DNA from: an uncultured Sphingomonadaceae bacterium
GTDB lineage: Bacteria; Pseudomonadota; Alphaproteobacteria; Sphingomonadales; Sphingomonadaceae
Reading direction: 5' to 3'
DNA: 64,000 nt
Assembly: GCA_947495985.1 (NCBI GenBank)
Contig: CANMBD010000003.1
Location: 186,001-250,000, forward strand
A model generated the notes under the pieces. The model saw only the letters and a list, made by a program, of their open reading frames with translations, searched no databases and was not told the origin of the DNA. This document shows, one piece after another, positions 34,810 through 43,650 of the stretch (positions within the stretch are counted from its first letter, which is position 1; each line of letters starts with the position of its first letter). The translations under genes and the position numbers were made by a program.

Positions 34810-36243
34810 CTATTGCTCTTCGTCGTCGACATTGACCGGCGGTTCATTCCAGTCTCCGCCTAGAGCCAGACTGATTTCGACATATTGGTTCAATTGTGCC
34901 CGTTTGAGAGAAATCAAACTGCTATCTGCTCCAAACACTCGCTGCTGAACGGAAAGAACATCGATCAAATCAATCTCGCCTTCCTTATATTGCAGCAATG
35001 AAAGTGCCAGCGCGTTGGAAGTTTCTTCCGCTGCATTTTCCAGAGCGGCGCGTCGTTTGCGCAAGTAAACACCGCGATCCAGCGCGGTTTCCACTTCGGT
35101 AAAGGCATTGATCGCCGTATCAGCATAGGCGGCAACAGCTGCCTGGACATCGGCTTCGCTGATTTCGACTTGTGCGTCACGCGCGCCGCCGTCGAATATA
35201 GGCGCAAGCAAATTTGCACCCAATGTCCACACCACATTGGCCGGATCAAGCAGGTTGCCCAGTTCATTAGATGCGCCGCCCAAGCTACTCGAGAGCGATA
35301 TGCTGGGAAGTTTTGCCGCCTCTGCCACCTTGCGGCTGTTTATCGCGGCAGCAATAGAGCGTTCGGCTGCAATTAAATCTGGACGCCGTTGGAGCAATTC
35401 TGACGGCAGGCCTGCCCCCGGAGGTTTAGGATTAAGCGGCAGCAGTTGCGGTGTTTCCAAATCCGCTCCTGGATAGCGCCCGATCAAGGCTTCCAGGGCT
35501 CGCAAAGCCTCGATCTTGCCATTTTGCGCCGCTTCTAACGTATCAATGGAAGTGGACAGATCGGCCTGCGCCAGAGACACATCATAAGCCGAGGCGAAGC
35601 CGTAGCGATAGCGCAAGCGCACAATCCGCACGATTTCGGTCAGCGCATCAACGATATTTTGCGCAACCTCTATCTGTTCTTGCGATTCAACCACCACAAA
35701 ATAGGATTGTGCGACAGCACCCGCCAACGAATATTGCGAGAATATATATCCCGCTTCCGCAGATCTGGCGCTTTCAACCGCCGCCTGCTCACCGGCTTCG
35801 ATCCGGTTCCAGATATCGATTTCCCAATCGATCCGAACACCGAGTGTAAGGGATGTTGAGCCGGCGCCATTTTCAAACGGTTCACGGCGTGTCGCATCAC
35901 CTGAAAGCCCAACGCTTGGCACCAACGGCGATCCCGCCTGTTTTGCTAGCGCCCATGACCGCCTGACATTGGCGGCGGCAGCGCGAAGGTTGCGGTTATT
36001 CTTTTGCGCTTCCTGTACCAATTCGACCAGCAACGGATCGTTGAAATCCGCAATCCATCCGACTTTGACATCGCCGATACGTTCCCTTGCCGATGTCCAA
36101 CTTGGCGGAATAGGCGGCAGGCTTTCGGATGCAGACGAAGCGGTCTCGCTTTGCGTCGCCGGTGATACGCTTGCACAGCCTGACAATATTGCTGTGGTCG
36201 AAAGCAAAGCAGCAAACAGGCGAGGCTTTGTCAGATAGTTCAT
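34810..36243 (-). CDS. RND efflux outer-membrane lipoprotein (NodT/OprM-like)
   Basis: The 477-residue protein has a lipoprotein signal with ILSGCAS and the two tandem outer-membrane-efflux repeats of TolC-type channels (VQEAQKNNRNLRAAAANVRRS; DVSLAQADLSTSIDTLEAAQNGKIEALRAL; LLQRRPDLIAAERSIAAA; AYADTAINAFTEVETALDRG). It would form the trimeric exit duct for the adjacent pump. It overlaps the permease gene by four bases and is followed by the GltS gene. Confidence 0.92.
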   Translation of the reverse strand: MNYLTKPRLFAALLSTTAILSGCASVSPATQSETASSASESLPPIPPSWTSARERIGDVKVGWIADFNDPLLVELVQEAQKNNRNLRAAAANVRRSWALAKQAGSPLVPSVGLSGDATRREPFENGAGSTSLTLGVRIDWEIDIWNRIEAGEQAAVESARSAEAGYIFSQYSLAGAVAQSYFVVVESQEQIEVAQNIVDALTEIVRIVRLRYRYGFASAYDVSLAQADLSTSIDTLEAAQNGKIEALRALEALIGRYPGADLETPQLLPLNPKPPGAGLPSELLQRRPDLIAAERSIAAAINSRKVAEAAKLPSISLSSSLGGASNELGNLLDPANVVWTLGANLLAPIFDGGARDAQVEISEADVQAAVAAYADTAINAFTEVETALDRGVYLRKRRAALENAAEETSNALALSLLQYKEGEIDLIDVLSVQQRVFGADSSLISLKRAQLNQYVEISLALGGDWNEPPVNVDDEEQ

Positions 36244-39200
36244 GCTTCGGCCTCCGTGCTTTCACGCTCTGCAATTTCGTTCGGCGTAATCCGGAAGAAC
36301 ATTACGTAGAGAACCGGAATAATCACCAAGGTCAGCACCGTGGCAAAAGTCAAACCAAAGACCAGAACGACGGCCATGGATTTGAAGAAAGCGTCAAGAA
36401 ACAGTGGGATAACGCCTAATACCGTGGTCAATGATCCCATCATGACAGGACGCACACGGCTCGCAGCAGAGTCGAGCACCGCATCATAGCGCGGCTTGCC
36501 CTCCCTGATTTCTAGATCCATCTGGTCAACCAGTACAATGGCGTTCTTGATCAACAATCCTGAGAGCGACAGCAATCCGAGAATGGCCATAAACTCCATC
36601 GCCGTGCCAGTTACCAACAATCCGAATACGACGCCGATGAGCGACAAGGGTACCACCAACCAGATGATCAAGGGCTGTTTAAGGGCATTGAACAGTACGA
36701 CTACGACAAGCACCATCGCCAAAAAACCAAGCGGTAGGGTGCTGGCAAGGCTTGAATTAGCCTCACTACTATCGCCAATTTCACCGTTCCATTTGAGCGA
36801 GTAACCCTCTGGCAGCGCTATATCCTCAATATCAGGTTGGACACGCGCGAGAAGGTCCGCCGCCAGTTCGCCGGGCAAAGGATCTGATTGCGCATTGATA
36901 GTCCACACCCTGTCGACGCGGCGCAATTTGGCATTTTGCCATTTGGTTTCGAACTCGTCGACCACTTCGAGGATCGGCACCGATTTACCGGACTTTGGAC
37001 TAGTGATCTGGATACCGCGCATGCTGGTTGCATCAAGCCGCTCACGCTCTGGTGCACGGGCAATGATCGGGACAAGCTGATCATCCTCACGATAGACACC
37101 GACATTACGGCCAGAGAAATTCGTTCTAAGTGCATTGGCGAGATCTTCACGCGATACGCCAAGCCTCCTGCCGCTGTCCGCATCATAAGTCGGTTCAATG
37201 ACGCTGACCGGTTGCCGCCAGTCATCCTTGATCGAGATAGCGCCACCATCGGCAGCCATGACCGCTTTGGCTTTATTGGCCAATTCTCTGAGCACCACCG
37301 GATCGGGCCCGGAAAATTCAGCCTCGATTTTCGAGCCGCCACCGGGCCCCAATTGGAATTGCCAGACCTTGGCTTGCGCATCGGGATAATTGGCGTCGAT
37401 ATGCTTTTGCAATTTGGGAAGCAGTCCCTTGATCACATCATAGTCATCGGTCTTGATCAGAAATTGCCCATAAGCTGAACTGGGCGATTCCGGGCCATAA
37501 ACCAGCATGTAGCGCAAGGTGCCCATGCCAACCAATGACTGCACATCCTTGATACCCTCTTGCTTCATCAGATGTTTTTCGAGCCGCTTTATTTTAGCAT
37601 CGGTCTCTGTAATATCCGTGCCCTCGGGCAAGTTGAAATCCACTACAATTTGCGGGCTGGTAGAGGGTGGGAAAAAGCCCGGTGTGACATAGCTGAAACC
37701 CAAAACCGACATTACGAATAGCGCCACTACGATTATGATCGCGAGTTTCGACTTAGCCAAAACCTGACGCATGAAATTCTTGTAGCGGATGAAAAACGGA
37801 TGCTCGGGCTTCTCTTCAATCGGCGTATCATCTGGTTCAGCAAAGAGTATGTCGGCAAACAGAGGCACGGCCGTAATCGCGAAAATCCAGCTGTACAGGA
37901 GGGATACCATCACAACCCAAAAAAGGTCGCCGGTAAACTCTGCGGTACTTCCTGGCGCAAATCCAATCGGTGCAAACGCAATAATCCCAACTAATGTACC
38001 ACCCAGTAACGGCCATTTGGTGCGCTTTACAATTTCCTTGGCGATATCGAGCTTTTTCCGGCCCTGCTGAGTGCCGACCAATATGCCTTCGGTGACAACA
38101 ATCGCATTGTCGACCAACATACCCAGTGCGATGATAAGCGCGCCTAGAGATATCCGGTGCATCGGAATATTGATCAAATACATGGTCGCCAGGGTTGCTG
38201 CGATTGTCAGAACAAGCACGGACCCGATAACAACCGCCGATCGCATTCCCATGAAAAAGAAGAGTGTGACCAAAACAATGAGGAGCGCGGCAAGAACATT
38301 TAAAGCGAAATCGGCAACTGCCGTTTCAACAATCTTGCCCTGATGATAATACTCATGAATCTCGACACCAATAGGACGCAAGCTTTTGGTTTCTTCCAGC
38401 TTGGCATCAATTGCTGCCCCCATTTTGGCGACATTGGCGCCGGATATGTTGGAGATACCAATGGCGATGGCGGGCTTCCCGTTATAGCGGACAATGAAGC
38501 CCGACGGATCCTGATAGTCGCGGGTGACCGTTGCGACATCTCTTAGCGTCACAATTGTTCCCGAAGAGGCCGTTGAAATGACCAGGTTCCCGATTGCCTC
38601 AACCGAGTCAATTTGACCGGTGGGTTGGAATAGCAGACGGTGCTTACCCAGTTTTATATCGCCCGCTGGCGTGACAGAGTTCTGTTGCGCTAGATCGCCA
38701 TAAATCTGATCCACCGAAAGCCCCAGAGCGTTGGCGCGCTCGCGGGAGATTTCAACATAAATGGCTTCTTGTTGCATCCCCAATGGCTGCACCTTGGCGA
38801 CGTCATCAACCGAAAGCAGATCGGTACGCAGTGACCGGATATATTCATAAAGCTCTGCCGACGTATAACCGTCGCCTGTCACTAGATAATAAAGCCCGTA
38901 AACATCTCCAAAATCGTCATTTACAACCGATGCCTCAACACCGGGCGGAAGCCGTGACTGAGCATCGTTTACCTTGTTTCGCAGCTTGGTCCAGATCAGT
39001 TGAAGATCAGCCTTTTCTGGCGAAAACTTATATAGAATATCAACGCTAATTTCCGAACGACCCGCAGAAGAAACCGATCTGATTTCTTCCACTTCCTGAA
39101 GCTGCTGAATGGAACTTTCCAGCGCTTCGGTCACTTCATTGGCGACCTCTTCGGGCGTTGCCCCCGGATAAGTGGTGACCACTTGCGCGGTCCGGATCGT

Positions 39201-39320
39201 GAATTCAGGATCTTCGAAGCGCGCAATATTTTGAAAGCTATACCAACCGCCAATCAAGGCAAGCGCTATCACAATGAAACAAATCAGCCGGTTTTTAATC
39301 GAAAACTCTGCAAGATCCAT
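36240..39320 (-). CDS. RND efflux transporter permease
   Basis: The 1026-residue inner-membrane protein has twelve helices and two large periplasmic loops in the RND order. Recognisable segments are the N-terminal FSIKNRLICFIVIALALIGG, TYPGATPEEVANEVTEALE, GMLVDNAIVVTEG in the proton-relay helix, and LLIKNAIVLVDQMDLEIREG in the second half. It exports hydrophobic or amphiphilic compounds using the proton gradient. Together with the adaptor at 39333 and the duct at 34810 it forms a complete tripartite pump. The family cannot be split further into drug, solvent or metal type from sequence alone, but the size and lack of metal-site Met clusters favour organic substrates. Confidence 0.92.
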   Translation of the reverse strand: MDLAEFSIKNRLICFIVIALALIGGWYSFQNIARFEDPEFTIRTAQVVTTYPGATPEEVANEVTEALESSIQQLQEVEEIRSVSSAGRSEISVDILYKFSPEKADLQLIWTKLRNKVNDAQSRLPPGVEASVVNDDFGDVYGLYYLVTGDGYTSAELYEYIRSLRTDLLSVDDVAKVQPLGMQQEAIYVEISRERANALGLSVDQIYGDLAQQNSVTPAGDIKLGKHRLLFQPTGQIDSVEAIGNLVISTASSGTIVTLRDVATVTRDYQDPSGFIVRYNGKPAIAIGISNISGANVAKMGAAIDAKLEETKSLRPIGVEIHEYYHQGKIVETAVADFALNVLAALLIVLVTLFFFMGMRSAVVIGSVLVLTIAATLATMYLINIPMHRISLGALIIALGMLVDNAIVVTEGILVGTQQGRKKLDIAKEIVKRTKWPLLGGTLVGIIAFAPIGFAPGSTAEFTGDLFWVVMVSLLYSWIFAITAVPLFADILFAEPDDTPIEEKPEHPFFIRYKNFMRQVLAKSKLAIIIVVALFVMSVLGFSYVTPGFFPPSTSPQIVVDFNLPEGTDITETDAKIKRLEKHLMKQEGIKDVQSLVGMGTLRYMLVYGPESPSSAYGQFLIKTDDYDVIKGLLPKLQKHIDANYPDAQAKVWQFQLGPGGGSKIEAEFSGPDPVVLRELANKAKAVMAADGGAISIKDDWRQPVSVIEPTYDADSGRRLGVSREDLANALRTNFSGRNVGVYREDDQLVPIIARAPERERLDATSMRGIQITSPKSGKSVPILEVVDEFETKWQNAKLRRVDRVWTINAQSDPLPGELAADLLARVQPDIEDIALPEGYSLKWNGEIGDSSEANSSLASTLPLGFLAMVLVVVVLFNALKQPLIIWLVVPLSLIGVVFGLLVTGTAMEFMAILGLLSLSGLLIKNAIVLVDQMDLEIREGKPRYDAVLDSAASRVRPVMMGSLTTVLGVIPLFLDAFFKSMAVVLVFGLTFATVLTLVIIPVLYVMFFRITPNEIAERESTEAEA

Positions 39321-39332
39321 GATGTGCGCCGC

Positions 39333-40397
39333 TTACGGCTTATAGGGACGAATTTTCATCCCCTCTTGGAGATAGGCAGCGCCAGCAGCGACAATCGTCT
39401 CGCCAGCCTTCAAACCGCTTCTCACCGCAATTTCTTCACCGACATCCTTATCGACCAGGATTTTTCGCTTTTTGACGGTCATTGTTTTCTTGTCGACAAC
39501 CCAGACGGACCGCTCCTTGCCATTGGCTTGAATAGCGCCAAGCGGGACCGATATTTGTGTTGCACCTTCCCCTTCAACCAGAGACCGGCTTCCGAAGACC
39601 GTGCCGGTCATACCAGGCAGTACAGTCATGTTAGGTGGCGGCGTGAAGGAAAATTTGACCTTGAACGTCTGAGATTGGGTGTCAGCCTGTGTTGTGGCGG
39701 ATCGAAAGGTACCGGGGATTTTGAGATCCGGCGCTGAGTTCAGGACCACATATTCCTCAGTCACGTCCTGAGGGTCATTTCCCAAAGCAGCTACCACGCT
39801 CGCAGGAACACTAACGACTGCTTCAACCCGACCAACGGATTGCAGCGTTATAATCTCTTGCTGTGGCTGGATATTCTCAAACCGTGTCGCGTGCTTTACG
39901 GCCACAACACCAGAGAAAGGCGCGCGCAGGACCGTATCGGTCAAATCCTTTTGGGCGCTATCCAAACTGGCCCGAGCCACATCACGTTGAGCACGGCGTT
40001 GATCGACGGCGATACGCGCTATGGCATCACCTTCTAATAGCTTTACCGCACTTTGATATTCTGATTCTGCCGTCGCATATTGCGCCCGGGCAGAATTGAC
40101 CGCATTCTGATATCGGCGTTGATCCAGGCGGCCGATAACAGCCCCTTTGCGAACCGGTTGTCCTTCAAGCACGGGCAGGCTCTCGAGCAAGCCGCCAACC
40201 TGAAAAGTGAGCGTGGATGATGACCCTGCTTCGATGATGGCCGGGAAACTAGCATCAAACCGATCCGCAGAAGCTTTTACAACATGCAGCTTTGCCGGGC
40301 GCACAATTTCTGCTTCTTCAACGTCACCGCCGGAACAGGATGCAAGCAACAGGCAAACTGCAAAGCCCGAGGCAATTCTGCCAAGCGAACGATTCAT
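39333..40397 (-). CDS. RND efflux periplasmic adaptor (membrane fusion) lipoprotein
   Basis: The ATG at 40397 follows a GGAG site; a TTG 30 bases upstream is not preferred. The 354-residue product has a lipoprotein signal ending LLLASC, then a lipoyl/hairpin domain (LPVLEGQPVRKGAVIGRLDQR, YATAESEYQSAVKLLEGDA, TVLRAPFSGVVAVKHA) and beta-barrel and membrane-proximal domains (GMTGTVFGSRSLV, AVRSGLKAGETIVAAGAAYL). It links the RND pump to the outer-membrane channel. It is the first gene of the efflux operon, 12 bp before the permease. Confidence 0.9.
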   Translation of the reverse strand: MNRSLGRIASGFAVCLLLASCSGGDVEEAEIVRPAKLHVVKASADRFDASFPAIIEAGSSSTLTFQVGGLLESLPVLEGQPVRKGAVIGRLDQRRYQNAVNSARAQYATAESEYQSAVKLLEGDAIARIAVDQRRAQRDVARASLDSAQKDLTDTVLRAPFSGVVAVKHATRFENIQPQQEIITLQSVGRVEAVVSVPASVVAALGNDPQDVTEEYVVLNSAPDLKIPGTFRSATTQADTQSQTFKVKFSFTPPPNMTVLPGMTGTVFGSRSLVEGEGATQISVPLGAIQANGKERSVWVVDKKTMTVKKRKILVDKDVGEEIAVRSGLKAGETIVAAGAAYLQEGMKIRPYKP

Positions 40398-40463
40398 AAC
40401 TCCAACCAAAATGCTAGTCCTTCCCAAGCATTAGTTCGACAGATCGCAACGAGGCTAGCCTCT

Positions 40464-40802
40464 TTAGCGGTCCATTTTTTCTGATAATATCTGATGTACT
40501 TTTGCGTCCGGTTTTTCGACACAGTCCGTCATCGTCAGGACAATGGCTACTTGAACTGCTTCAGGTGATATTACTGAGCTGTCTTTTTGTGCGATAGAAT
40601 AGCCGTACATCATCGTCATCACCGAAGCACGATCATCTTCGTTGAGCGTAACAACGTCCCAGCAACTTATCTCTTTCAGATCAACCGGAGTAGCGGGCGC
40701 TAATCCATAATCTTGAGCGACGGCAGAGGTGCTCATCACGGTAGCTGCGGCCAAACCGAAAATAGCTGATTTAGTGAATAGTTTGCTTGTGAAGTAGGTC
40801 AT
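40464..40802 (-). CDS. HdeA-like periplasmic protein
   Basis: The ATG at 40802 overlaps the preceding stop (TAATG) and follows GGAGGA. The 112-residue product has a signal peptide (AIFGLAAATVMSTSAVAQ) and a small helical domain with two Cys in the HdeA pattern (ISCWDVVTLNEDDRASVMTM; TDCVEKPDAKV). HdeA proteins are acid-activated periplasmic chaperones. Spacing of the Cys and the Asp-Asp-Arg turn support the fold, while the acid-stress role is assigned by family. Confidence 0.75.
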   Translation of the reverse strand: MTYFTSKLFTKSAIFGLAAATVMSTSAVAQDYGLAPATPVDLKEISCWDVVTLNEDDRASVMTMMYGYSIAQKDSSVISPEAVQVAIVLTMTDCVEKPDAKVHQILSEKMDR

Positions 40803-41179
40803 TAATATCCTCCGCGCATACATGCGTCTAATTCAAGCCGATAATTCCGTGCGGCACGCTTTTGTTTTTTCTTGGCATTACCGCGTTTGATGGCGCCAAC
40901 CAGCGCACCAATCGCCGCGCCGCGTCTGACATTGCGTTTCCGCTTTTTCTTGTTCTTTTCAAAGATCAAACCGCCAATCCCGGAGACCGCAGCCCCTTTC
41001 GCCGCCCCTTCCAAAGCGCCACCAGGAAGGTAACGATCGGGAACGCGCCCGTTATATCCGGAAAATTCGGAAGCCCGCTGCTGACAATATCTGTAGCGAT
41101 CCTGCGCAGCAACTGGCTGCACGCCAGTGAGCATCAGTGCAGGCACCAGTGCAACTCCTAAATATCGATAACGCTTCAT
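40802..41179 (-). CDS. Exported glycine-zipper protein
   Basis: The ATG at 41179 follows AAGGGGAT. The 125-residue protein has a signal peptide (YLGVALVPALMLTGVQPVAA) and a mature part with an N-terminal Cys, a glycine-zipper helix (GGALEGAAKGAAVSGIGGLI), a very basic stretch (FEKNKKKRKRNVRRG), a second Gly/Ala helix (GAAIGALVGAIKRG) and a final Cys. Gly-zipper proteins insert in or stabilise the outer membrane. The basic central part is unusual. It is coupled to the HdeA-like gene by a one-base overlap. Confidence 0.7.
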   Translation of the reverse strand: MKRYRYLGVALVPALMLTGVQPVAAQDRYRYCQQRASEFSGYNGRVPDRYLPGGALEGAAKGAAVSGIGGLIFEKNKKKRKRNVRRGAAIGALVGAIKRGNAKKKQKRAARNYRLELDACMRGGY

Positions 41180-41264
41180 GCTATCCCCTTTCGATTTGAA
41201 CCTGGTGGCTAATTTTGTTTTTTGTCGAGTCGAGTGCAATGAATAGGACTATCATATCAGATGG

Positions 41265-41906
41265 TTACTTACCATGCGCCCGATCGACCGCTTTTCGAAT
41301 GCCTTTTGCCCACTCTTTGAAAGACTGTTCTGCATCCGCCCAAGTTGACCATGGTTTTTTGTTCATCAGCCGTTGTCCCTGTGCCCGGTTAACAACCACA
41401 GCATCGATCCGGTTTTTTGCCGACTGCCGGAAAACTCCTTCTACGGTCACTTCTCCGACGCTTAATGAAAATGGCAGAACAACATTAGATACATTCAGCG
41501 CAGCTGAGGGCGCTTTCAAATTGGCGATCGTCATGCTTATGCGCATGGTTCTGTTGCCGGGTTTTTTGACGACATCATAATCCGATGAAATCAATTCAGC
41601 GATCAACTCCGCCCGCAACTTGCGCTGCATCTTTCGCACCTGCTCTTTGTCGAGCCCCTTGATGCTGCCATCTCTATAGCTGACCCGCACGGGATCAATG
41701 ATGAAGCTGTCATAATTGCCAAGATTGGGTGCACCGGTCCGAGTATAGACTAAAGTAGGCTCGGCGCTCCGGTCCTGTGTCAATCCGCGCAAGCTGACCG
41801 ATGGATTATAATTTTGAATGGATTTAGTGGCGGTCCCGCAGGCAGCCAAACTGAGGGTGAGGAACGAAACTGCCAAGCCTGTGCAAATTTTCTTGTAGGA
41901 TAACAT
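41265..41906 (-). CDS. DUF3313 family lipoprotein
   Basis: The 213-residue protein has a lipoprotein signal ending LSLAAC and a strand-helix domain with TLVYTRTGAPNLGNYDSFII, EQVRKMQRKLRAELIAELIS and RTMRISMTIANLKA, the DUF3313 pattern. It would sit on the periplasmic face of a membrane. It is the first minus-strand gene after the divergent region shared with the LuxR-type regulator, and is followed by the zipper and HdeA-like genes. Function is unknown. Confidence 0.8.
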   Translation of the reverse strand: MLSYKKICTGLAVSFLTLSLAACGTATKSIQNYNPSVSLRGLTQDRSAEPTLVYTRTGAPNLGNYDSFIIDPVRVSYRDGSIKGLDKEQVRKMQRKLRAELIAELISSDYDVVKKPGNRTMRISMTIANLKAPSAALNVSNVVLPFSLSVGEVTVEGVFRQSAKNRIDAVVVNRAQGQRLMNKKPWSTWADAEQSFKEWAKGIRKAVDRAHGK

Positions 41907-42032
41907 TTCAATCCTTCCTGTTCACTGTCTTGGCTATGTTTTTACGCCGTTTTCGCAGCATATCCTTACATCGATAGTTTTGACGCTTCACGGTGATAGG
42001 TAATTTTACGTAGCAGCATGATTGATTTTTCA

Positions 42033-42054
42033 TTGTCCTGTAGGTTTAGGACAA
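42033..42054. promoter_or_regulatory. Lux-box-like inverted repeat in the 41907-42245 divergent region
   Basis: TTGTCCT and AGGACAA are perfect 7-bp arms around an 8-base spacer, making a 22-bp dyad 192 bp before the LuxR start and 127 bp before the DUF3313 start. Size and symmetry suit a LuxR-type dimer. The rest of the 339-bp interval shows no gene. Confidence 0.45.
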
Positions 42055-42245
42055 GATTTTGAGACCATGCTTGGCGATGGCCGAATGCCGTGCTGATCCA
42101 TGTTTCTTTTTCTGCATAGGCACGTAACGTAAATCGGCAGTCAGCTTGGATTTTACGACCAATGGTTGAGACTGGCTTGTTCCGTCAGACTGCGCCTATG
42201 AATAATCTATTATAATTGCTGGAAAAACTGGTTTAGGTTAGCCTT

Positions 42246-43007
42246 ATGCATTCAACGCGAAATCTTCCTGCAAAGTTTACTGCCGAGCTTTTGACGTCCT
42301 TTCACCTAGACTTGCTGCGATGCCAGTCATTCGGAAGCCTCAACATTTTGTGCCTACGTTATGCGAAGCTGTTTCGCCTGAAGGCTGTGGCCTATCATCA
42401 CCTGCCTCAATTAGGGTCTTCGGACGGCGTAGCAGTGAATGTCATCTCCGTTGGCTTTCCCAAGGAGTTGGTAGACCGGTTTGAGTCACAAAACCTTATT
42501 GGGATCGACCCTTCAATCCGGCAAGTGATGTCTGGAACAAGGGCTTATTGGTGGCGGGAATTGAAATATGCTTCACCACCGCGCCCGGAAGAAATGGAAT
42601 ATCTTGAGGCCGCCTCCGCTGCTGTGGATGAAGGATTGATGCTTCCGGTATTCGGACCCAACGGACGAAACGGTTATGTGTCTTTAGGCTTTGGCAAAAC
42701 CAGACCAGATATGGATGATGCCGATATCGCTCTGCTGCAAAGCTGCTGTCAATTTGCCCATCTGCAATATTGCGCGCTCTTGCAGGTTGAATTGCCCCGA
42801 CCAGTAAAATTATCACCAAGAGAGCAAGAGGTTCTATCCTGGGTCGCGCAGGGAAAAAGCAATGGTGTCGTTGCCGAAATACTGGATATCGCAGAAAGCA
42901 CCGTGATTACGCATCTGGAACGATCTTACCGAAAGCTCGGTGTTGATAACCGCGTCACAGCCGCGTTGCGGGCTCTGTCTTTGGGGGAATTTAGCTACTT
43001 ACCTTGA
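42246..43007 (+). CDS. LuxR-family transcriptional regulator without a cognate LuxI (solo)
   Basis: The 253-residue protein has an N-terminal autoinducer-binding-type domain and a C-terminal LuxR helix-turn-helix (LSPREQEVLSWVAQGKSNGV, then LDIAESTVITHLERSYRKLG). The ligand domain keeps the conserved Asp-Pro (GIDPSI) and a Trp pair (AYWWRE), but the positions usually Trp and Tyr in the acyl-homoserine-lactone pocket read Leu and Phe (KELVDRFESQ). No luxI homologue is in the window. It is divergent from a run of minus-strand envelope and efflux genes, with a dyad in between, so it may control the island cargo in response to a foreign or non-AHL signal. Confidence 0.87.
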   Translation: MHSTRNLPAKFTAELLTSFHLDLLRCQSFGSLNILCLRYAKLFRLKAVAYHHLPQLGSSDGVAVNVISVGFPKELVDRFESQNLIGIDPSIRQVMSGTRAYWWRELKYASPPRPEEMEYLEAASAAVDEGLMLPVFGPNGRNGYVSLGFGKTRPDMDDADIALLQSCCQFAHLQYCALLQVELPRPVKLSPREQEVLSWVAQGKSNGVVAEILDIAESTVITHLERSYRKLGVDNRVTAALRALSLGEFSYLP

Positions 43008-43185
43008 GCTCTAAAATGATCTTCAAATATCAATGAAGCTTACAGGTGTTGATTTTTTGAGAAAATCGCACGTCTGCCCTTCTGTCGGATAACAACGCAA
43101 TGCAGTCGCGCCGGATAGATTATGCGGACAACTTGCCTGATTTGAATTTCTCCGGCAACAATCACCAAAATATGATTAGGGGCTT

Positions 43186-43617
43186 ATGTTCACACAACTG
43201 TTAATTGGATCGGCATTGATATGCCTGACGGTTGCCATCGCAGCGGGCTTTGTTGGCGCGGCGACTATTGGGCTGACACATGCCGGGAAATGGCTAGTCT
43301 CTGGTCGCAAAATACTAAAACTCATGATTTCGTTGACCGCGATGGTGCTTTGGATGCTTGTTGCGCTTAGTGTTGCAGTGTGGCTCTGGGCAGGCCTGTT
43401 TTTACTTTTGGACCAGTTCGATAATTTGGAAACATCGCTCTATTTTTCGGTCGTGTCTTTCACAACTTTGGGGTTTGGCGACATCGTAATCGGACCAGAA
43501 TGGCGGCTTTTGTCAGGGCTTATGGCCGCAAACGGCCTGATCTTGTTTAGTCTTACAACAGCATTTCTGATCGAGTTTATCATTAGATTGAGAGCCGCTC
43601 AGGAAAATGCGCATTAG
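43186..43617 (+). CDS. Two-TM potassium-channel-like protein
   Basis: The 143-residue membrane protein has a hydrophobic N-terminus, then a pore-loop unit: outer helix (ISLTAMVLWMLVALSVAVWLW), pore helix and filter SFTTLGFGDIVIG, and inner helix (SGLMAANGLILFSLTTAFLI). TLGFGD matches the K+ filter TxGYGD/TxGFGD family (Ion_trans_2). It has no ligand-binding RCK domain, so gating is not apparent. It lies 33 bp before the DUF4403 gene. Confidence 0.8.
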   Translation: MFTQLLIGSALICLTVAIAAGFVGAATIGLTHAGKWLVSGRKILKLMISLTAMVLWMLVALSVAVWLWAGLFLLLDQFDNLETSLYFSVVSFTTLGFGDIVIGPEWRLLSGLMAANGLILFSLTTAFLIEFIIRLRAAQENAH

Positions 43618-43650
43618 GTTCGATTTGGTTTGCCAGAACAGAGACTAGCT

